The translations under genes were made by a program, and so were the position numbers. Below are positions 38,296-48,010 of a stretch of DNA of 64,000 nucleotides, in pieces (positions within the stretch are counted from its first letter, which is position 1; every line of letters starts with the position of its first letter). A model generated the notes under the pieces. The model did no database searches. It saw only the letters and a program-made list of their open reading frames with translations, and was not told the origin of the DNA. Source of the DNA: Burkholderiales bacterium GJ-E10 (GTDB lineage Bacteria; Pseudomonadota; Gammaproteobacteria; Burkholderiales; Burkholderiaceae_F); the NCBI GenBank assembly GCA_000828975.1, contig AP014683.1:1473700-1537699 (forward strand), read 5' to 3'.

Positions 38296-39369
38296 TCAAG
38301 CCAGGACCGGGTAGTCGGTGTAGCCGGCTGCCCCCGGCGTGTAGAACGTCGCCATGTCCGGCGGGTTGAGCGCCGCGCCGCGGCGCATGCGCTCGACCAG
38401 ATCGGGGTTGGCCAGCATCGGCCTGCCGAAGGCGATGAGGTCGGCGTCGCCCGCCTGCAACGCCGCCTCGGCGCTCGCGGCATCGAAACCACCGGCGAGG
38501 ATGAACGGCCCGTCGAACGCCGTGCGCAGCGCGCGCTTGAACGCCGCCGGAACGGGTGGTGCGCCCATCGCCGAGTGGTCGAGCACGTGCACGTAGAGCA
38601 GACCCAGCGCCGACAGCGCGCGCACCAGTTCGAGGTACTGCTCCTCGACGCCGTCGAACGCGCCGGTGGCGTTGAAGACTCCGTAGGGCGACAGCCGCAC
38701 GCCGACCCGATCGGCGCCGATGGCAGCGGCCGCTGCGCGGATCACTTCGAGCGCGAAGCGGTTGCGGCCGGCCGCGCTGCCGCCCCAGTCGTCGCGGCGG
38801 GTGTTGACGTTGGCGTTGAGGAACTGTTCGACCAGGTAGCCGTTGGCGGCATGCACCTCGACGCCATCGAACCCGGCCTCGATCGCCAGGCGCGCCGCGT
38901 TGGCGTATTCGCCGATGGCGCGGGCGATGTCGGAGCCGTCCATCGCCCGCGGCGGCGAGTAGGGGCGCATGCCGTGGCGGTCGGTATGGACTTCCCCGGG
39001 CAGCGTTTCGGACGTCGGACCCAGCACCTCGGCCCCCGCCGGGAGATTGTCCACATGGCTGACGCGACCGGTATGCATCAACTGGACGACCATGCGACCG
39101 CCGCGGGCATGCACCGCATCGGTGACCTGTTTCCAGCCGGCGACCTGCGCTGAATTGAAGAGGCCGGGAATCCGCGCGTAGCCCAATCCGTTCGGCGAGG
39201 GGGCCGTCCCTTCGGCAATGATCAGTCCCGCGCCGGCGCGCTGGGCGTAATACTCGGCCATCAAGGCGTTGGGGGTATTGGCCTCGACCGCGCGGCTGCG
39301 GGTGAGCGGCGCCATGACGACACGATTGTCCAGGTGCAACGAGCGAATGGTCGTGGGGTCGAACAACAT
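38296..39369 (-). CDS. Old yellow enzyme family alkene reductase (NemA-like)
   Basis: A 357-residue FMN TIM-barrel flavoprotein: VVMAPLTRSRA near the start, QLMHTGRVSH, DGVEVHAANGYLVEQFL (the catalytic His/Asn pair is His-Ala-Ala-Asn), RDDWGGS, and GRPMLANPDLVERM at the phosphate site. It reduces activated C=C bonds with NAD(P)H. A neighbouring TetR/NemR-type repressor is not seen. ATG 39369 gives the family N-terminus MLFDPTTIRSL. Confidence 0.92.
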   Translation of the reverse strand: MLFDPTTIRSLHLDNRVVMAPLTRSRAVEANTPNALMAEYYAQRAGAGLIIAEGTAPSPNGLGYARIPGLFNSAQVAGWKQVTDAVHARGGRMVVQLMHTGRVSHVDNLPAGAEVLGPTSETLPGEVHTDRHGMRPYSPPRAMDGSDIARAIGEYANAARLAIEAGFDGVEVHAANGYLVEQFLNANVNTRRDDWGGSAAGRNRFALEVIRAAAAAIGADRVGVRLSPYGVFNATGAFDGVEEQYLELVRALSALGLLYVHVLDHSAMGAPPVPAAFKRALRTAFDGPFILAGGFDAASAEAALQAGDADLIAFGRPMLANPDLVERMRRGAALNPPDMATFYTPGAAGYTDYPVLA

Positions 39370-39750
39370 GGGTGCATCCTTTCTGTCTTTGCAATGGCCG
39401 GCATGGTACCGGCGAGGCGGCGAGCCGCCCACGGCGGCGACCGGGGCCGTGGATTCGGGATCGGAAAAGTATAGCGGACCGCTCGTTCCACTACCGAGGC
39501 GACGGCGATGGTCGCAGCACAGACAGGGACTCGTCGTGGGGCGCGTACGGCCGTCCCGGATTCGCCCTCTCGGAACCGTCCACCGGGCGCCTCCGGCAGA
39601 TCGCGCGCCGCCGTTTCCCTTCCAGGCCCGGTCAAATCCCCGGGGAAGAATCCCCGAAATCGTCGCCTCGATGCGGCACCGCGCTGCTTACAATGCCGCG
39701 CGAGGGCCGTGATTCCGCGCGGCTTGCCGGGACCCGTTGCGCCGCACCCC
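39370..39750. other. Intergenic region of about 380 bp
   Basis: This lies between the divergent alkene-reductase gene and the large LOV/globin gene. The open frame that continues upstream of 39751 encodes only Arg/Pro-rich, unconserved sequence. I see no RNA gene, repeat or clear promoter. Confidence 0.4.
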
Positions 39751-42700
39751 ATGGAAAAGACGATGAGCCTGCTGATCGGCGCGTTCGGCGCCGCCGCCAC
39801 AGCATTCCTGGCATACCTGCTGGCGGTGGTGCGTCGGCAGAACCGCGCCCTGCTGCGCAGCGCAAGCCTGCTTGCCCGGACCGGCGAACTGCAGGCGTTC
39901 CTGGCCCAGATCAACCAGGCCGCGTCCCAGATGGAAGAGGAGGAAGCCTACCTGCGCACCGTATGCGACCTGGCGGTGCGCGAAGGAAAGCTCGCGCTGG
40001 CACTGATCGGGCGGCCCGACGACCGCGGCCAGCTGCAATTCCTGGCGGCCGCGGGCGCGACCGCATACCTCGACGGATTGACGATCTCCGTGCTGCCGGA
40101 GGTACCGGAAGGACAGGGGCCTGCCGGTCGGGTATGGCGAGGAGGCCTGCCGATCTTCAATTCCGACTTTTCGACGCCGTCGCTTGCGCCCTGGCGCGCG
40201 CGCGCCGAGCGCCTCGGGCTCAAGGCAACCGCCGTTCTGCCCATCCGGCGCGGCGGCATGCCGTGGGCCCTGCTGATTTTCTTCCGCCGCGACGACGTGG
40301 CATTCGACCCGCCGATGCAGCGGCTGCTGGTGCAACTGGCCGACGATATCGGGCGCGGACTCGACCACACCGCGCGCAGCAAGCGCCTGCGGCTGCTCGA
40401 CCGCGCAGTGGCGGCACTGTCCGAAGGGCTGACCATCGCAGACGGCCGGCGCGACCTGATTTTCGTCAACCGCGCGTTCGCGGAGATCTCGGGCTACCCA
40501 CCCGAGGAGGCCGTCGGCCGCAACTGCAACTTCCTGCAGGGACCGCAGAGCGACCCCGCCACCGTCGCGCAGATCCGCGCCGCCCTGAATGCCGGCGAAA
40601 GCTTCGACGGCGAAATCGTCAACGTGCGCCGCGATGGCTCGACGTTCTGGAACCACCTGCACGTCGACGCCGTGCATGATGCCGAAGGACGCATCACCCA
40701 CTACGTCGGCATCCAGCGCGACGTCACCGAGCGGGAACTGCAGTTGCAACGCCTGCAGCGCGCGCAGGCCGTATACCGGGCGCTCGCCGCGGCGGGCGAT
40801 TCCCTGCTGCTGGGCGCGACCGAGGCGGCGATGACATCGCGCCTGTGCCAGAGCCTGGTCGAAGGCACCGAATTCTCCTCGGCCTGGCTGGTACGGCCCG
40901 ATGAGCAAGGGGTCTTCCAGTCACTGGCGACCTCCGGCGAGCGCGCGGAAGAATCGGCGCTTTTCGATGCCCTGCACGTCGCCGCCGACGACCCGGGAGC
41001 AGCGGTCGCGCAGGCCTGGCGCAGCCATGCGGTGGTGATCGCGGAAGTCACGACACCGGCGCCGGGGACCGACGGCGGGGGGGCACCGCATGCGGCGGCG
41101 ATGCTTGCCGCCCCGGTCCGCCGCGGCGGCGCGGTCTGGGGGGTTCTGGTCCTGGTCGCCCAACGCTCCGGATTGTTCGACGACACCACGCGCAGCGCCT
41201 GCGAGCGCGTCGCGGCGCTGTTGGGCCACGGCCTGGACGAACTGGATCGCAAGTCGGCACTGCAAACCCTCCAGGACGCCGAGAGCCGGCGCGCGCGCAC
41301 CGACCCGCTCACCGGCCTGCCCAATCGCCTCGCGTTCGACGAATACCTGCCCGGCGCGCTGGCGCGGGCGGCTCGTCGGCAGACGGTGGTTGCCGTGGGC
41401 ATGCTCGATCTCGACGACTTCAAACCCGTCAACGATCGCTTCGGCCATTCCGCGGGCGACGTGCTGCTGCAAAAGATCGCCCAGGCGCTGCGCGCCCGCG
41501 CCCGGCAATCCAACTTCCTGGCACGACTCGGCGGCGACGAGTTCGTGCTGGTGTTCGAGGATCTCGAGCCGGAGCATTTCCTGCCGCAACTGCAGATGGC
41601 GCTCGAGCGGCTGCACGCAGCGATCGAGCAGCCGTTCGATCTGGGCGAAGGGCGCACCGCGCGCGTGGGCATGACCATCGGCTTCGCGCTCTATCCGCAG
41701 GATGCCGGCGAGCCTGACATCCTGCTGCGGCTGGCCGATGCGGCAATGTATGCGAGCAAGGCGCACAAGCACGACCGCACGCACTGGTGGCGCATCGGCA
41801 CCTCCGGGCCGGATGGAGAGCGGAACCGCCCGCCGGACCCCCTGCTCGACCTGTTCGGCAGCGAATCCTCCGCTCTGCTGGAGTCGCTCGACCCGTCGAT
41901 TCTCGACCCGGTCGCGTCGGCCTTCGCGCGAGCGTTCTACGAAGGCCTGGCGCGCGAACCCGAGCCGGCGCAGATCCTGCACGCCCTGACGCCGGCGGAA
42001 TCGGATCGGCTCCAGCGCAGCCAGGCGGAGCATCTGCGCTTCCTGATGCGGCCCGACACCACGCGGGACGCGATCGAACGCAATGCCCGCAGGCTCGGCG
42101 AGACCCATGCCCTGGTCGGACTGCCCAACGCCAGCATGGAGCAGGCCTTCGGACTCTACGAATCGCTGCTGCGCGCCCAGCTCGAAGCCGCGTTCGTGTC
42201 CGCGCGCGAACGCTACCTCATCATGCGGGTGGCGACTGCGCGGCTGCGGCTCGACGTGCAGATGCAGCTCGCCGCAATCGACCGGACGGTCGAAAAATAT
42301 TTCTCCCTTCTCAAGGTTCCGGTCCGACCCGGCGCGCGCTGGGTCGACGTGCTGCCGCTGGCGCTGGAAGGCCTGAGCGGCCTGCCGGGCATCCGCCATG
42401 CGATCGTGTTCCGCCCCGACGAGCACGGGTCGTTGCGCATTGCCGCGGGGGCCGGAGAAGACTACGGGCGGGTCGCGGACATGGTGCGCGACCACGACGA
42501 TCTCCGACCCAACCTGAATGCGGGACCGGGCATGCAGCGCGGACCGCTTGCAATGGCATGGTTCACGCGCGAAGTGCAGGTGGTGGATGCCTACCTGCTC
42601 GACCCCAGGCTGCAGCGCTGGCATGCCCTGGCAGAGGAAATGGGCTGGCGCAGCGCAGCGACGGTTCCGATCGCCAGCGTCGAAGACACGGACAGCGTGC

Positions 42701-43854
42701 TCATGCTCTTCGGCACCCACCCGCACCAGTTTTCCTCGAGCTGGGCAAAGTCCTGGCTCGAACTGCTGCGCAACCGGCTCGACACCTTGTTCGCCGCGAC
42801 CGCGCGCGGCCACCGGCTGATCGGCCCGACGCGCGTGCGCACCCTGCGGGAACTGCTCTACGGCGACGGTCTGAGCATGTGGGTGCAGCCGATCGTCGAC
42901 CTGCAGACCGGGGCGGTGGTGCGCGTCGAGGCGCTGGCGCGCCTGCAGACCCCGGATGGCGAAGTGGTCAACCCGGACGATTTCCTGCCCGCGTTCGGCG
43001 AGCAGGAACTGCACGCGCTGTTCCGTCTGGGCCTGACGCAGGCGCTCGAACACCTGCATGCCTGGCGCGAGGCGGGGCTGGAATTGAGCGTCGCGGTCAA
43101 TCTGCCGCCGCTCACCCTGACCCAGCCGGATTGCGTGTCCTGGATCGAAGAGGCCCTGCGCAAGACGCAGATCGCGGCTTCCCGCCTGACCCTGGAAATT
43201 CTCGAGAGCGCGGAACTCGATCACACGCGCAGCGGCGAAGCGATGCAGGCCATCGATGCCCTGGGCGCGCACCTGGCGCTGGACGATCTCGGGTCGGGGT
43301 ATGGCAGCCTGGGCCGGCTGGCGTCGATGCCGATCGACACCGTGAAGATCGACCAGGGCCTGATCCGCGAATTGCCGCGCGACCCGCTCCGCACGATCCG
43401 CCTGCTGTCCACCCTGGTGCGCATCGGGGAGGAGTTCGCGCGCCAGACGGTGGTCGAAGGCCTCGAGGACGAGGGATTCGTCGAAGCGGCCCGCCTGCTC
43501 GGCGCGCGCCTCGGCCAGGGGTATGCGCTCGCGCGGCCGATGCCCGCAAAGTCCTTCCCGGCCTGGATGCAGATCCGTCCGGCGATCGGCGAGGATCCGG
43601 CCCTGCACACCTGGCCCGGTGCCTTGGCATATCACTGGGCGACGACGCACGACCGCCTGCATCTGCGCACTCCCGGACCGTTCGAATCCTGCCCGCTGGC
43701 AGCGTTTCTGCAGCGGCAAGGCCTCGGCGAACCCGAGGTCCTGCGCTGGCACGAGCAGATCCACCGCAGCACCCCCGGCGCGACGCGCGACACCGCAGCG
43801 CGCGCGCTGCTCGAGTGGCTGGTACGTCGCGTCACCCTCGCGTACACCCGCTGA
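39751..43854 (+). CDS. GAF-LOV-GAF-GGDEF-globin-GAF-EAL c-di-GMP signalling protein
   Basis: A 1367-residue protein. A short N-terminal hydrophobic segment (LLIGAFGAAATAFLAYLLAV) is followed by GAF (about 50-205). A LOV-type PAS comes next (about 215-335) with GRNCNFLQGP (photoactive Cys259) and FWNHLHVDAV. A second GAF (about 350-500) leads to GGDEF (about 510-670; intact GGDEF 594-598). A globin-coupled-sensor-like domain follows (about 700-855) with LGETHALVGLP, His786 as candidate proximal heme ligand. A third GAF (about 870-1025) precedes EAL (about 1035-1275; E1060-A-L, DDLGSG 1178-1183). The start could also be the ATG at 39763, which has GGAAAAG upstream. Sensing of light and O2/NO with opposing c-di-GMP activities is inferred. 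Confidence 0.88.
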   Translation: MEKTMSLLIGAFGAAATAFLAYLLAVVRRQNRALLRSASLLARTGELQAFLAQINQAASQMEEEEAYLRTVCDLAVREGKLALALIGRPDDRGQLQFLAAAGATAYLDGLTISVLPEVPEGQGPAGRVWRGGLPIFNSDFSTPSLAPWRARAERLGLKATAVLPIRRGGMPWALLIFFRRDDVAFDPPMQRLLVQLADDIGRGLDHTARSKRLRLLDRAVAALSEGLTIADGRRDLIFVNRAFAEISGYPPEEAVGRNCNFLQGPQSDPATVAQIRAALNAGESFDGEIVNVRRDGSTFWNHLHVDAVHDAEGRITHYVGIQRDVTERELQLQRLQRAQAVYRALAAAGDSLLLGATEAAMTSRLCQSLVEGTEFSSAWLVRPDEQGVFQSLATSGERAEESALFDALHVAADDPGAAVAQAWRSHAVVIAEVTTPAPGTDGGGAPHAAAMLAAPVRRGGAVWGVLVLVAQRSGLFDDTTRSACERVAALLGHGLDELDRKSALQTLQDAESRRARTDPLTGLPNRLAFDEYLPGALARAARRQTVVAVGMLDLDDFKPVNDRFGHSAGDVLLQKIAQALRARARQSNFLARLGGDEFVLVFEDLEPEHFLPQLQMALERLHAAIEQPFDLGEGRTARVGMTIGFALYPQDAGEPDILLRLADAAMYASKAHKHDRTHWWRIGTSGPDGERNRPPDPLLDLFGSESSALLESLDPSILDPVASAFARAFYEGLAREPEPAQILHALTPAESDRLQRSQAEHLRFLMRPDTTRDAIERNARRLGETHALVGLPNASMEQAFGLYESLLRAQLEAAFVSARERYLIMRVATARLRLDVQMQLAAIDRTVEKYFSLLKVPVRPGARWVDVLPLALEGLSGLPGIRHAIVFRPDEHGSLRIAAGAGEDYGRVADMVRDHDDLRPNLNAGPGMQRGPLAMAWFTREVQVVDAYLLDPRLQRWHALAEEMGWRSAATVPIASVEDTDSVLMLFGTHPHQFSSSWAKSWLELLRNRLDTLFAATARGHRLIGPTRVRTLRELLYGDGLSMWVQPIVDLQTGAVVRVEALARLQTPDGEVVNPDDFLPAFGEQELHALFRLGLTQALEHLHAWREAGLELSVAVNLPPLTLTQPDCVSWIEEALRKTQIAASRLTLEILESAELDHTRSGEAMQAIDALGAHLALDDLGSGYGSLGRLASMPIDTVKIDQGLIRELPRDPLRTIRLLSTLVRIGEEFARQTVVEGLEDEGFVEAARLLGARLGQGYALARPMPAKSFPAWMQIRPAIGEDPALHTWPGALAYHWATTHDRLHLRTPGPFESCPLAAFLQRQGLGEPEVLRWHEQIHRSTPGATRDTAARALLEWLVRRVTLAYTR

Positions 43855-43890
43855 TCCACCGAAGACGACTCTCTCAGCACGGACGACCCC

Positions 43891-44754
43891 ATGACCAACG
43901 CTCCCGCCCCGGCCTCCCCCTGCGCCGCCGGTACCCTTCCGGAGGAATCCGGCTCCGACCCGTCGCGCTGCGGAATCTGCCGCAGCGGCGAAGACTGCGG
44001 CGTGCCCTTCGAATTCGCCTTCCAGCCCATCGTCGACCTGGAGTCGGGCCGGATCTTCGGCCATGAGGCCCTGGTGCGCGGCCCGCAGGCCGAGCCCGCG
44101 CCGACCGTGCTGTCGCAGACGAACGACGGCAACCGCTACAACTTCGACCAGGCGTGCCGCGTGAAGGCGATCAACACGGCATGCGATCTCGGGCTGCGCG
44201 AACGCCAGGGCGAACTGCTGTCGATCAATTTTCTTCCGCGCGCCGTATATCGGCCGGAACTCTGCATCCAGACCACCTTGCGAACGGCGCGCCAGCGCAA
44301 TCTCGATGTCGGACAGATCCTGTTCGAGGTCACCGAGGGCGAACGCATCGAAGATGGACCGTGGTTCGCCGAAATCCTGCGCGAGTACCGCAAGCAGGGA
44401 TTCCTGACCGCCATCGACGATTTCGGCGCCGGGTATGCCGGACTGCGCCTGCTCGCGGATTTTCAGCCCGACGTCGTCAAGATCGACATGGACCTGGTGC
44501 GCGACGTCGATCGCAGTCCGTCGCGGCAGGCGATCGCGCGCGCGGTGATCCGCATGGCGCAGGAGCTGCACATCCGCATCGTTGCGGAGGGCGTGGAGAC
44601 CGCCGGCGAGCGCGACTTCTTCCTGCACGAAGGCGTCAGCCTGCTCCAGGGATATCTGTTCTGCCGGCCGCTGTTCCGCCAGCTGACGACCTTCGCCGCC
44701 TGCGCGGCGGGCGACGGCACGACCGCATCCCGGTCCGCCGCCCCCTTGGCCTGA
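43891..44754 (+). CDS. Stand-alone EAL phosphodiesterase-like protein
   Basis: A 287-residue protein. After a low-complexity N-terminus it has a cysteine cluster CGICRSGEDCG (about residues 27-37) and then an EAL domain: FQPIVDLESGRIFGHEALVRG, LLSINFLP, FEVTEGERIED, AIDDFGAGYAGLRLLADFQPDVVKID and VAEGVET. Key catalytic residues appear intact, so c-di-GMP hydrolysis is plausible. The domain type recalls BLUF-associated EAL proteins. It lies 36 bp after the large LOV/globin gene, probably in the same operon. Confidence 0.88.
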   Translation: MTNAPAPASPCAAGTLPEESGSDPSRCGICRSGEDCGVPFEFAFQPIVDLESGRIFGHEALVRGPQAEPAPTVLSQTNDGNRYNFDQACRVKAINTACDLGLRERQGELLSINFLPRAVYRPELCIQTTLRTARQRNLDVGQILFEVTEGERIEDGPWFAEILREYRKQGFLTAIDDFGAGYAGLRLLADFQPDVVKIDMDLVRDVDRSPSRQAIARAVIRMAQELHIRIVAEGVETAGERDFFLHEGVSLLQGYLFCRPLFRQLTTFAACAAGDGTTASRSAAPLA

Positions 44755-44780
44755 GCCCCGGGAGCAGTCCGTCCGACACG

Positions 44781-45890
44781 CTATGCGCCGCGCGCCCCTG
44801 CGACAGGGTCGGGACGCATCGTCAGGACCATCCGGAACCGAACCGCGCCGGACCGCATCCGGCGAACCGCCGCATCGGCCTGTTCGAGCGCCATCGTTTC
44901 GATCCACGGCCGCGCTCCCACCAGCACGCTGAAATCGAGCGCGCGCTCGCTGTCGTGCGGGGTCCCGGTGATCGATCCCAGGATGCGGCGTTCGCCGACC
45001 ACCATGTGTCCCGTCGATACCGTCAGAGGATCCTTTCCCGCCCCGAGCAGAACCAGCGTGCCGCGGGGAGCGAGTGCCGGCAACAACGCAGCAACCGCCG
45101 CCGACTGGCCGATGGTGGTGACGATCGCCTGCGCGCCACCGAGATCGCGCAAGCGCGCGGCCGGGTCTTCCCGCTCGACGTCGACGTAGCAGTGTGCGCC
45201 GAGCTCCCGTACATCGTCGGCAATGTCCTCGCCGCGGCCGATGGCCGCAACCCGGAACCCCATCTTGCGCGCGTACTGCAAGGCCATGTGACCCAACCCT
45301 CCGATTCCCTGGATCGCCACCAGATCGCCGGCCTGGGCGCCGGATCGCTTCAAGGCGTTGAACGTCGCCACCCCGGCGCAGAGGATCGGAGCCGCCTCTT
45401 CGGCGCACAGATCGTCCGGAACGGCCACCAGGCCGGTGGCGCGGGCAAGCATCATCTCCGCGTAGCCGCCATCGCAGGTTGCGCCGACGAACGGCTGGTT
45501 CCGGCAGAGATGAAATTCGCCGCGCCGACATGGGATGCACTCGTTGCAATGCCCGCCCAGACGACCGACGCCGACCCGCCGGCCCGCCTGCCACATTGCG
45601 GGGACCCCCGGGCCGCACGCGGCGATGCGACCGACCACCTCATGGCCGGGAACACGCGGCAGGCGCAATGCGGGATCGGCGTTGTCGATATCGCCGGCAT
45701 CGGCACCGCAGACGCCGCACGCCTCGACCGCGATCAGGACTTCGCCGGATCCCGGCTGCGGCACCCGTCGGGTCGCCAGCTCGAGCACTCCGGGTTGTCG
45801 CACCTGCATCACACGGTAGGTCGCACCATGGCGGGCATCGTCGGTCACGCGGTGTTCCACGCTGTCTTCCATGCGATCGGCCGGATTCAT
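44781..45890 (-). CDS. Zinc-dependent alcohol dehydrogenase
   Basis: A 369-residue MDR-family enzyme. The catalytic zinc site is CGVCGADAGD plus PGHEVVG. The structural zinc lobe is GHCNECIPCRRGEFHLC. The Rossmann motif is GIGGLGHMALQYARKMG. The closest recognisable type is AdhA/AdhP-like NAD(P)-dependent alcohol dehydrogenases. ATG 45890 begins about 25 residues before the conserved core. It is transcribed after the amine-oxidase gene in the same direction with a 55-bp gap. The substrate is unknown. Confidence 0.9.
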   Translation of the reverse strand: MNPADRMEDSVEHRVTDDARHGATYRVMQVRQPGVLELATRRVPQPGSGEVLIAVEACGVCGADAGDIDNADPALRLPRVPGHEVVGRIAACGPGVPAMWQAGRRVGVGRLGGHCNECIPCRRGEFHLCRNQPFVGATCDGGYAEMMLARATGLVAVPDDLCAEEAAPILCAGVATFNALKRSGAQAGDLVAIQGIGGLGHMALQYARKMGFRVAAIGRGEDIADDVRELGAHCYVDVEREDPAARLRDLGGAQAIVTTIGQSAAVAALLPALAPRGTLVLLGAGKDPLTVSTGHMVVGERRILGSITGTPHDSERALDFSVLVGARPWIETMALEQADAAVRRMRSGAVRFRMVLTMRPDPVAGARGA

Positions 45891-45945
45891 TACGCACTCC
45901 ACTCCAGTTGAAATTCGAGGAGTTCGACCGCGCCGCAATGGCCGA

Positions 45946-47046
45946 TCAACCGAGATTTTCCACCAACGCGGCCACGCCCCGGTGCGCCGCTTCGACGGCG
46001 CCGGCAACGTATCCGGGAAACTGCGGCGACCACTCGCTGCCGATCCCCGTCAACCGACCACGCCAGGGACCGGACGCGGCAACGGCGGGCGGCGCTGCCG
46101 GATGCGGGCTGCCGTGGGCATCGCGATCCGCCGCCGTCGCGGTGAAGGGATCGGCGGCCCAATCGCGGATCGCATCGATCTCGGGGACTGCGGCATCGGG
46201 CCCGAACAGGCGGGCGAGCTGGGCTCGGCAACGGGCGCGCCACGCCGATTCCGGAAGGGTCCGGCGCACCGCTGCGGGCACGCCGAAGAAGCCGAACAGC
46301 GCCGCGCCGCCCGTCGGGTTCGACGCATCATGAATCTCGACCAGCGGGCCCAGCGCACTGCGCGCACCGCCGGAGAGGCCGCGGCTCCGCCAGAACGGGC
46401 GGCCGTACACCGCCAGATATTTCGCATGCGCGGCCATCCAGGTTGGCGCCTCGCGCCAGGAGCGGTCCAGCGCCTGCGGCAAGGCGGGCTGGAATTCGAC
46501 GGTGTGGGCAGCCAGGCGGGGAGGGATCGCCAACAGCAGATGGCCGGCGCGGAAGCGTTCGATTCGGCCGGCACCGTCAGCGACGTCCAGCTCCAGTCCA
46601 TCGTCGGTGCTCCGTACGCGAAGCAGCGCCCTGCCCAGGGCGATGCGCGTCCCGGTGAGCCGGGCGCGCAAGGCGTCGATCACCGCCGCCATGCCGCCGA
46701 CGAGGCGCATCGACACGGGCATCCCGGGATATCCGGCAACGCGCACCGGCGCTTGCCCGGTCCCGCGCTCCACCATCAGGTCGCCGGCGTCCGGCTGCAC
46801 GAAGCGCGCAAGTTCCAGTTCATCGACAAGGCGATGCAGTTCGGGTTGGAACTCCGGCCAATACCAGGTTGGCCCCAGATCGAACCGGTCGCCGGTCGGC
46901 GCAGCCACCAGGGACGCGATCCGGCCTCCGAGCGCGGGCCGGGCTTCGAGCAGCAGCACGTCCCGAACGCCGTGGCGCTCGAGCCGATAGGCCGCGTACA
47001 GGCCGCTCAGCCCGCCGCCCGCAATGACGATCGGCACCGGTTCCAT
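45946..47046 (-). CDS. Flavin amine oxidase family protein
   Basis: A 366-residue FAD protein with the dinucleotide-binding motif IVIAGGGLSGLYAAYRLE and EARPALGGRI at the N-terminus, LGPTWYWPEF, and the C-terminal FAD loop WRGRLTGIGSEWSPQFPGYVAGAVEAAHRG. It belongs to the monoamine-oxidase/phytoene-desaturase superfamily; at 366 residues it is shorter than classical MAOs. The substrate is unknown. It lies 12 bp after cbbR in the same direction. Confidence 0.86.
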   Translation of the reverse strand: MEPVPIVIAGGGLSGLYAAYRLERHGVRDVLLLEARPALGGRIASLVAAPTGDRFDLGPTWYWPEFQPELHRLVDELELARFVQPDAGDLMVERGTGQAPVRVAGYPGMPVSMRLVGGMAAVIDALRARLTGTRIALGRALLRVRSTDDGLELDVADGAGRIERFRAGHLLLAIPPRLAAHTVEFQPALPQALDRSWREAPTWMAAHAKYLAVYGRPFWRSRGLSGGARSALGPLVEIHDASNPTGGAALFGFFGVPAAVRRTLPESAWRARCRAQLARLFGPDAAVPEIDAIRDWAADPFTATAADRDAHGSPHPAAPPAVAASGPWRGRLTGIGSEWSPQFPGYVAGAVEAAHRGVAALVENLG

Positions 47047-47058
47047 CGAGGCGTCCGT

Positions 47059-47967
47059 TCAGAAGTGGCGCGCGAACAACTGCACGTGATTGCGCAGAAA
47101 ATCGAGGAAGGTCGCAGCCGCCACCGACATCTGCTTGCCCTTCGGCCGCACGACGTACCAATCGCGGCGGATCGGGAATCCTTCGACGTCGAGCACCGCC
47201 AGTTCCTTCCGGCCGGCGTCGGGTTGCAAGGTACTGAGCGATAGCAAGGCGAGCCCCAGGCCGCCCGCGACCGCCTGTTTGATGGCCTCGTTGCTGCCGA
47301 GTTCCATCTTGATCCGCAGCGGCATGCCCCGCTCCGCGAACACCTGTTCCATCGTCATGCGCGTCCCGGATCCGCGCTCGCGCACCAGGAAGGATTCCTG
47401 TGCCACTTCGGCGAACGGAATCGCCGATCGGCCGGCCATCGGATGCGCCGCCGGGGCGAAGATGACGAGCGGGTTTTCCAGGAAGGGTTCGCTTTCGGTT
47501 TCCATGTCCTCGGGCGGCAGTCCCATGACATAGAGATCATCCTGATTGCGCGCGAGCCGGTCGAGCAGGCGATCCCGGTTGACCACCTCGAGCGCGATGT
47601 CGATCCCGGGGTATTCCAGGCAGAACGGACCCAGGATGCGCGGCATGAAGTACTTCGTGGTGGTGACGACGGCGATCTTGAGACGGCCCTGCTTGAGTCC
47701 CTTAAAATTGGCGACGGTCTGCTCGAACCGGCCCCAGGTGTCCAGCCACTGCGCGCAGGTCGCGTACAGTTCGCGCCCCGCCTCGGTCAGAAACACCTTC
47801 TTGCCGACCTGCTCGAGCAAGGGCAATCCCACCTGCTCCTGCAGCAGGCGGATCTGTTTCGACACCGTCGGTTGCGTGACCTGCATCGCTTCCGCCGCGC
47901 GCGAAAAACTGCTGAGACGGGCAACCGCCTCGAATACCTGCAACTGACGTAGCGTGACGTGCATCAT
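47059..47967 (-). CDS. cbbR: CbbR-type LysR regulator
   Basis: A 302-residue LysR-family activator. The N-terminal winged HTH is HVTLRQLQVFEAVARLSSFSRAAEAM and QPTVSKQIRLLQEQVGLPLLEQVGKK. The effector domain starts near residue 92 with IAVVTTTKYFMPRILGPFC, as in CbbR proteins of carbon-fixing bacteria. It is divergent from the DAB pump and near the carboxysome operon, which supports the CbbR assignment. It probably responds to metabolites such as RuBP, PEP or NADPH. A perfect palindrome lies 22 bp upstream of its start. Confidence 0.86.
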   Translation of the reverse strand: MMHVTLRQLQVFEAVARLSSFSRAAEAMQVTQPTVSKQIRLLQEQVGLPLLEQVGKKVFLTEAGRELYATCAQWLDTWGRFEQTVANFKGLKQGRLKIAVVTTTKYFMPRILGPFCLEYPGIDIALEVVNRDRLLDRLARNQDDLYVMGLPPEDMETESEPFLENPLVIFAPAAHPMAGRSAIPFAEVAQESFLVRERGSGTRMTMEQVFAERGMPLRIKMELGSNEAIKQAVAGGLGLALLSLSTLQPDAGRKELAVLDVEGFPIRRDWYVVRPKGKQMSVAAATFLDFLRNHVQLFARHF

Positions 47968-47988
47968 GGCCGGACCCCTCACCCGCAA

Positions 47989-48010
47989 ACGATAACCTCA
48001 AGGTTATCGT
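47989..48010. promoter_or_regulatory. Palindromic operator in the cbbR-dabB gap
   Basis: ACGATAACCT-CA-AGGTTATCGT is a perfect 10-bp inverted repeat with a 2-base centre. Its position between divergent cbbR and dabB and its LysR-like geometry make it the likely CbbR site. An AT-rich stretch (TAATAACTATTCATTTTTATTT) follows at 48017 onwards, the most AT-rich sequence nearby and a probable promoter. Confidence 0.68.

Noticed and set aside
40921..45618. A 1565-codon open frame on the minus strand
   Set aside because: It is antisense to the LOV/globin, EAL and alcohol dehydrogenase genes. It arises from GC-rich codon bias and has no recognisable domains.
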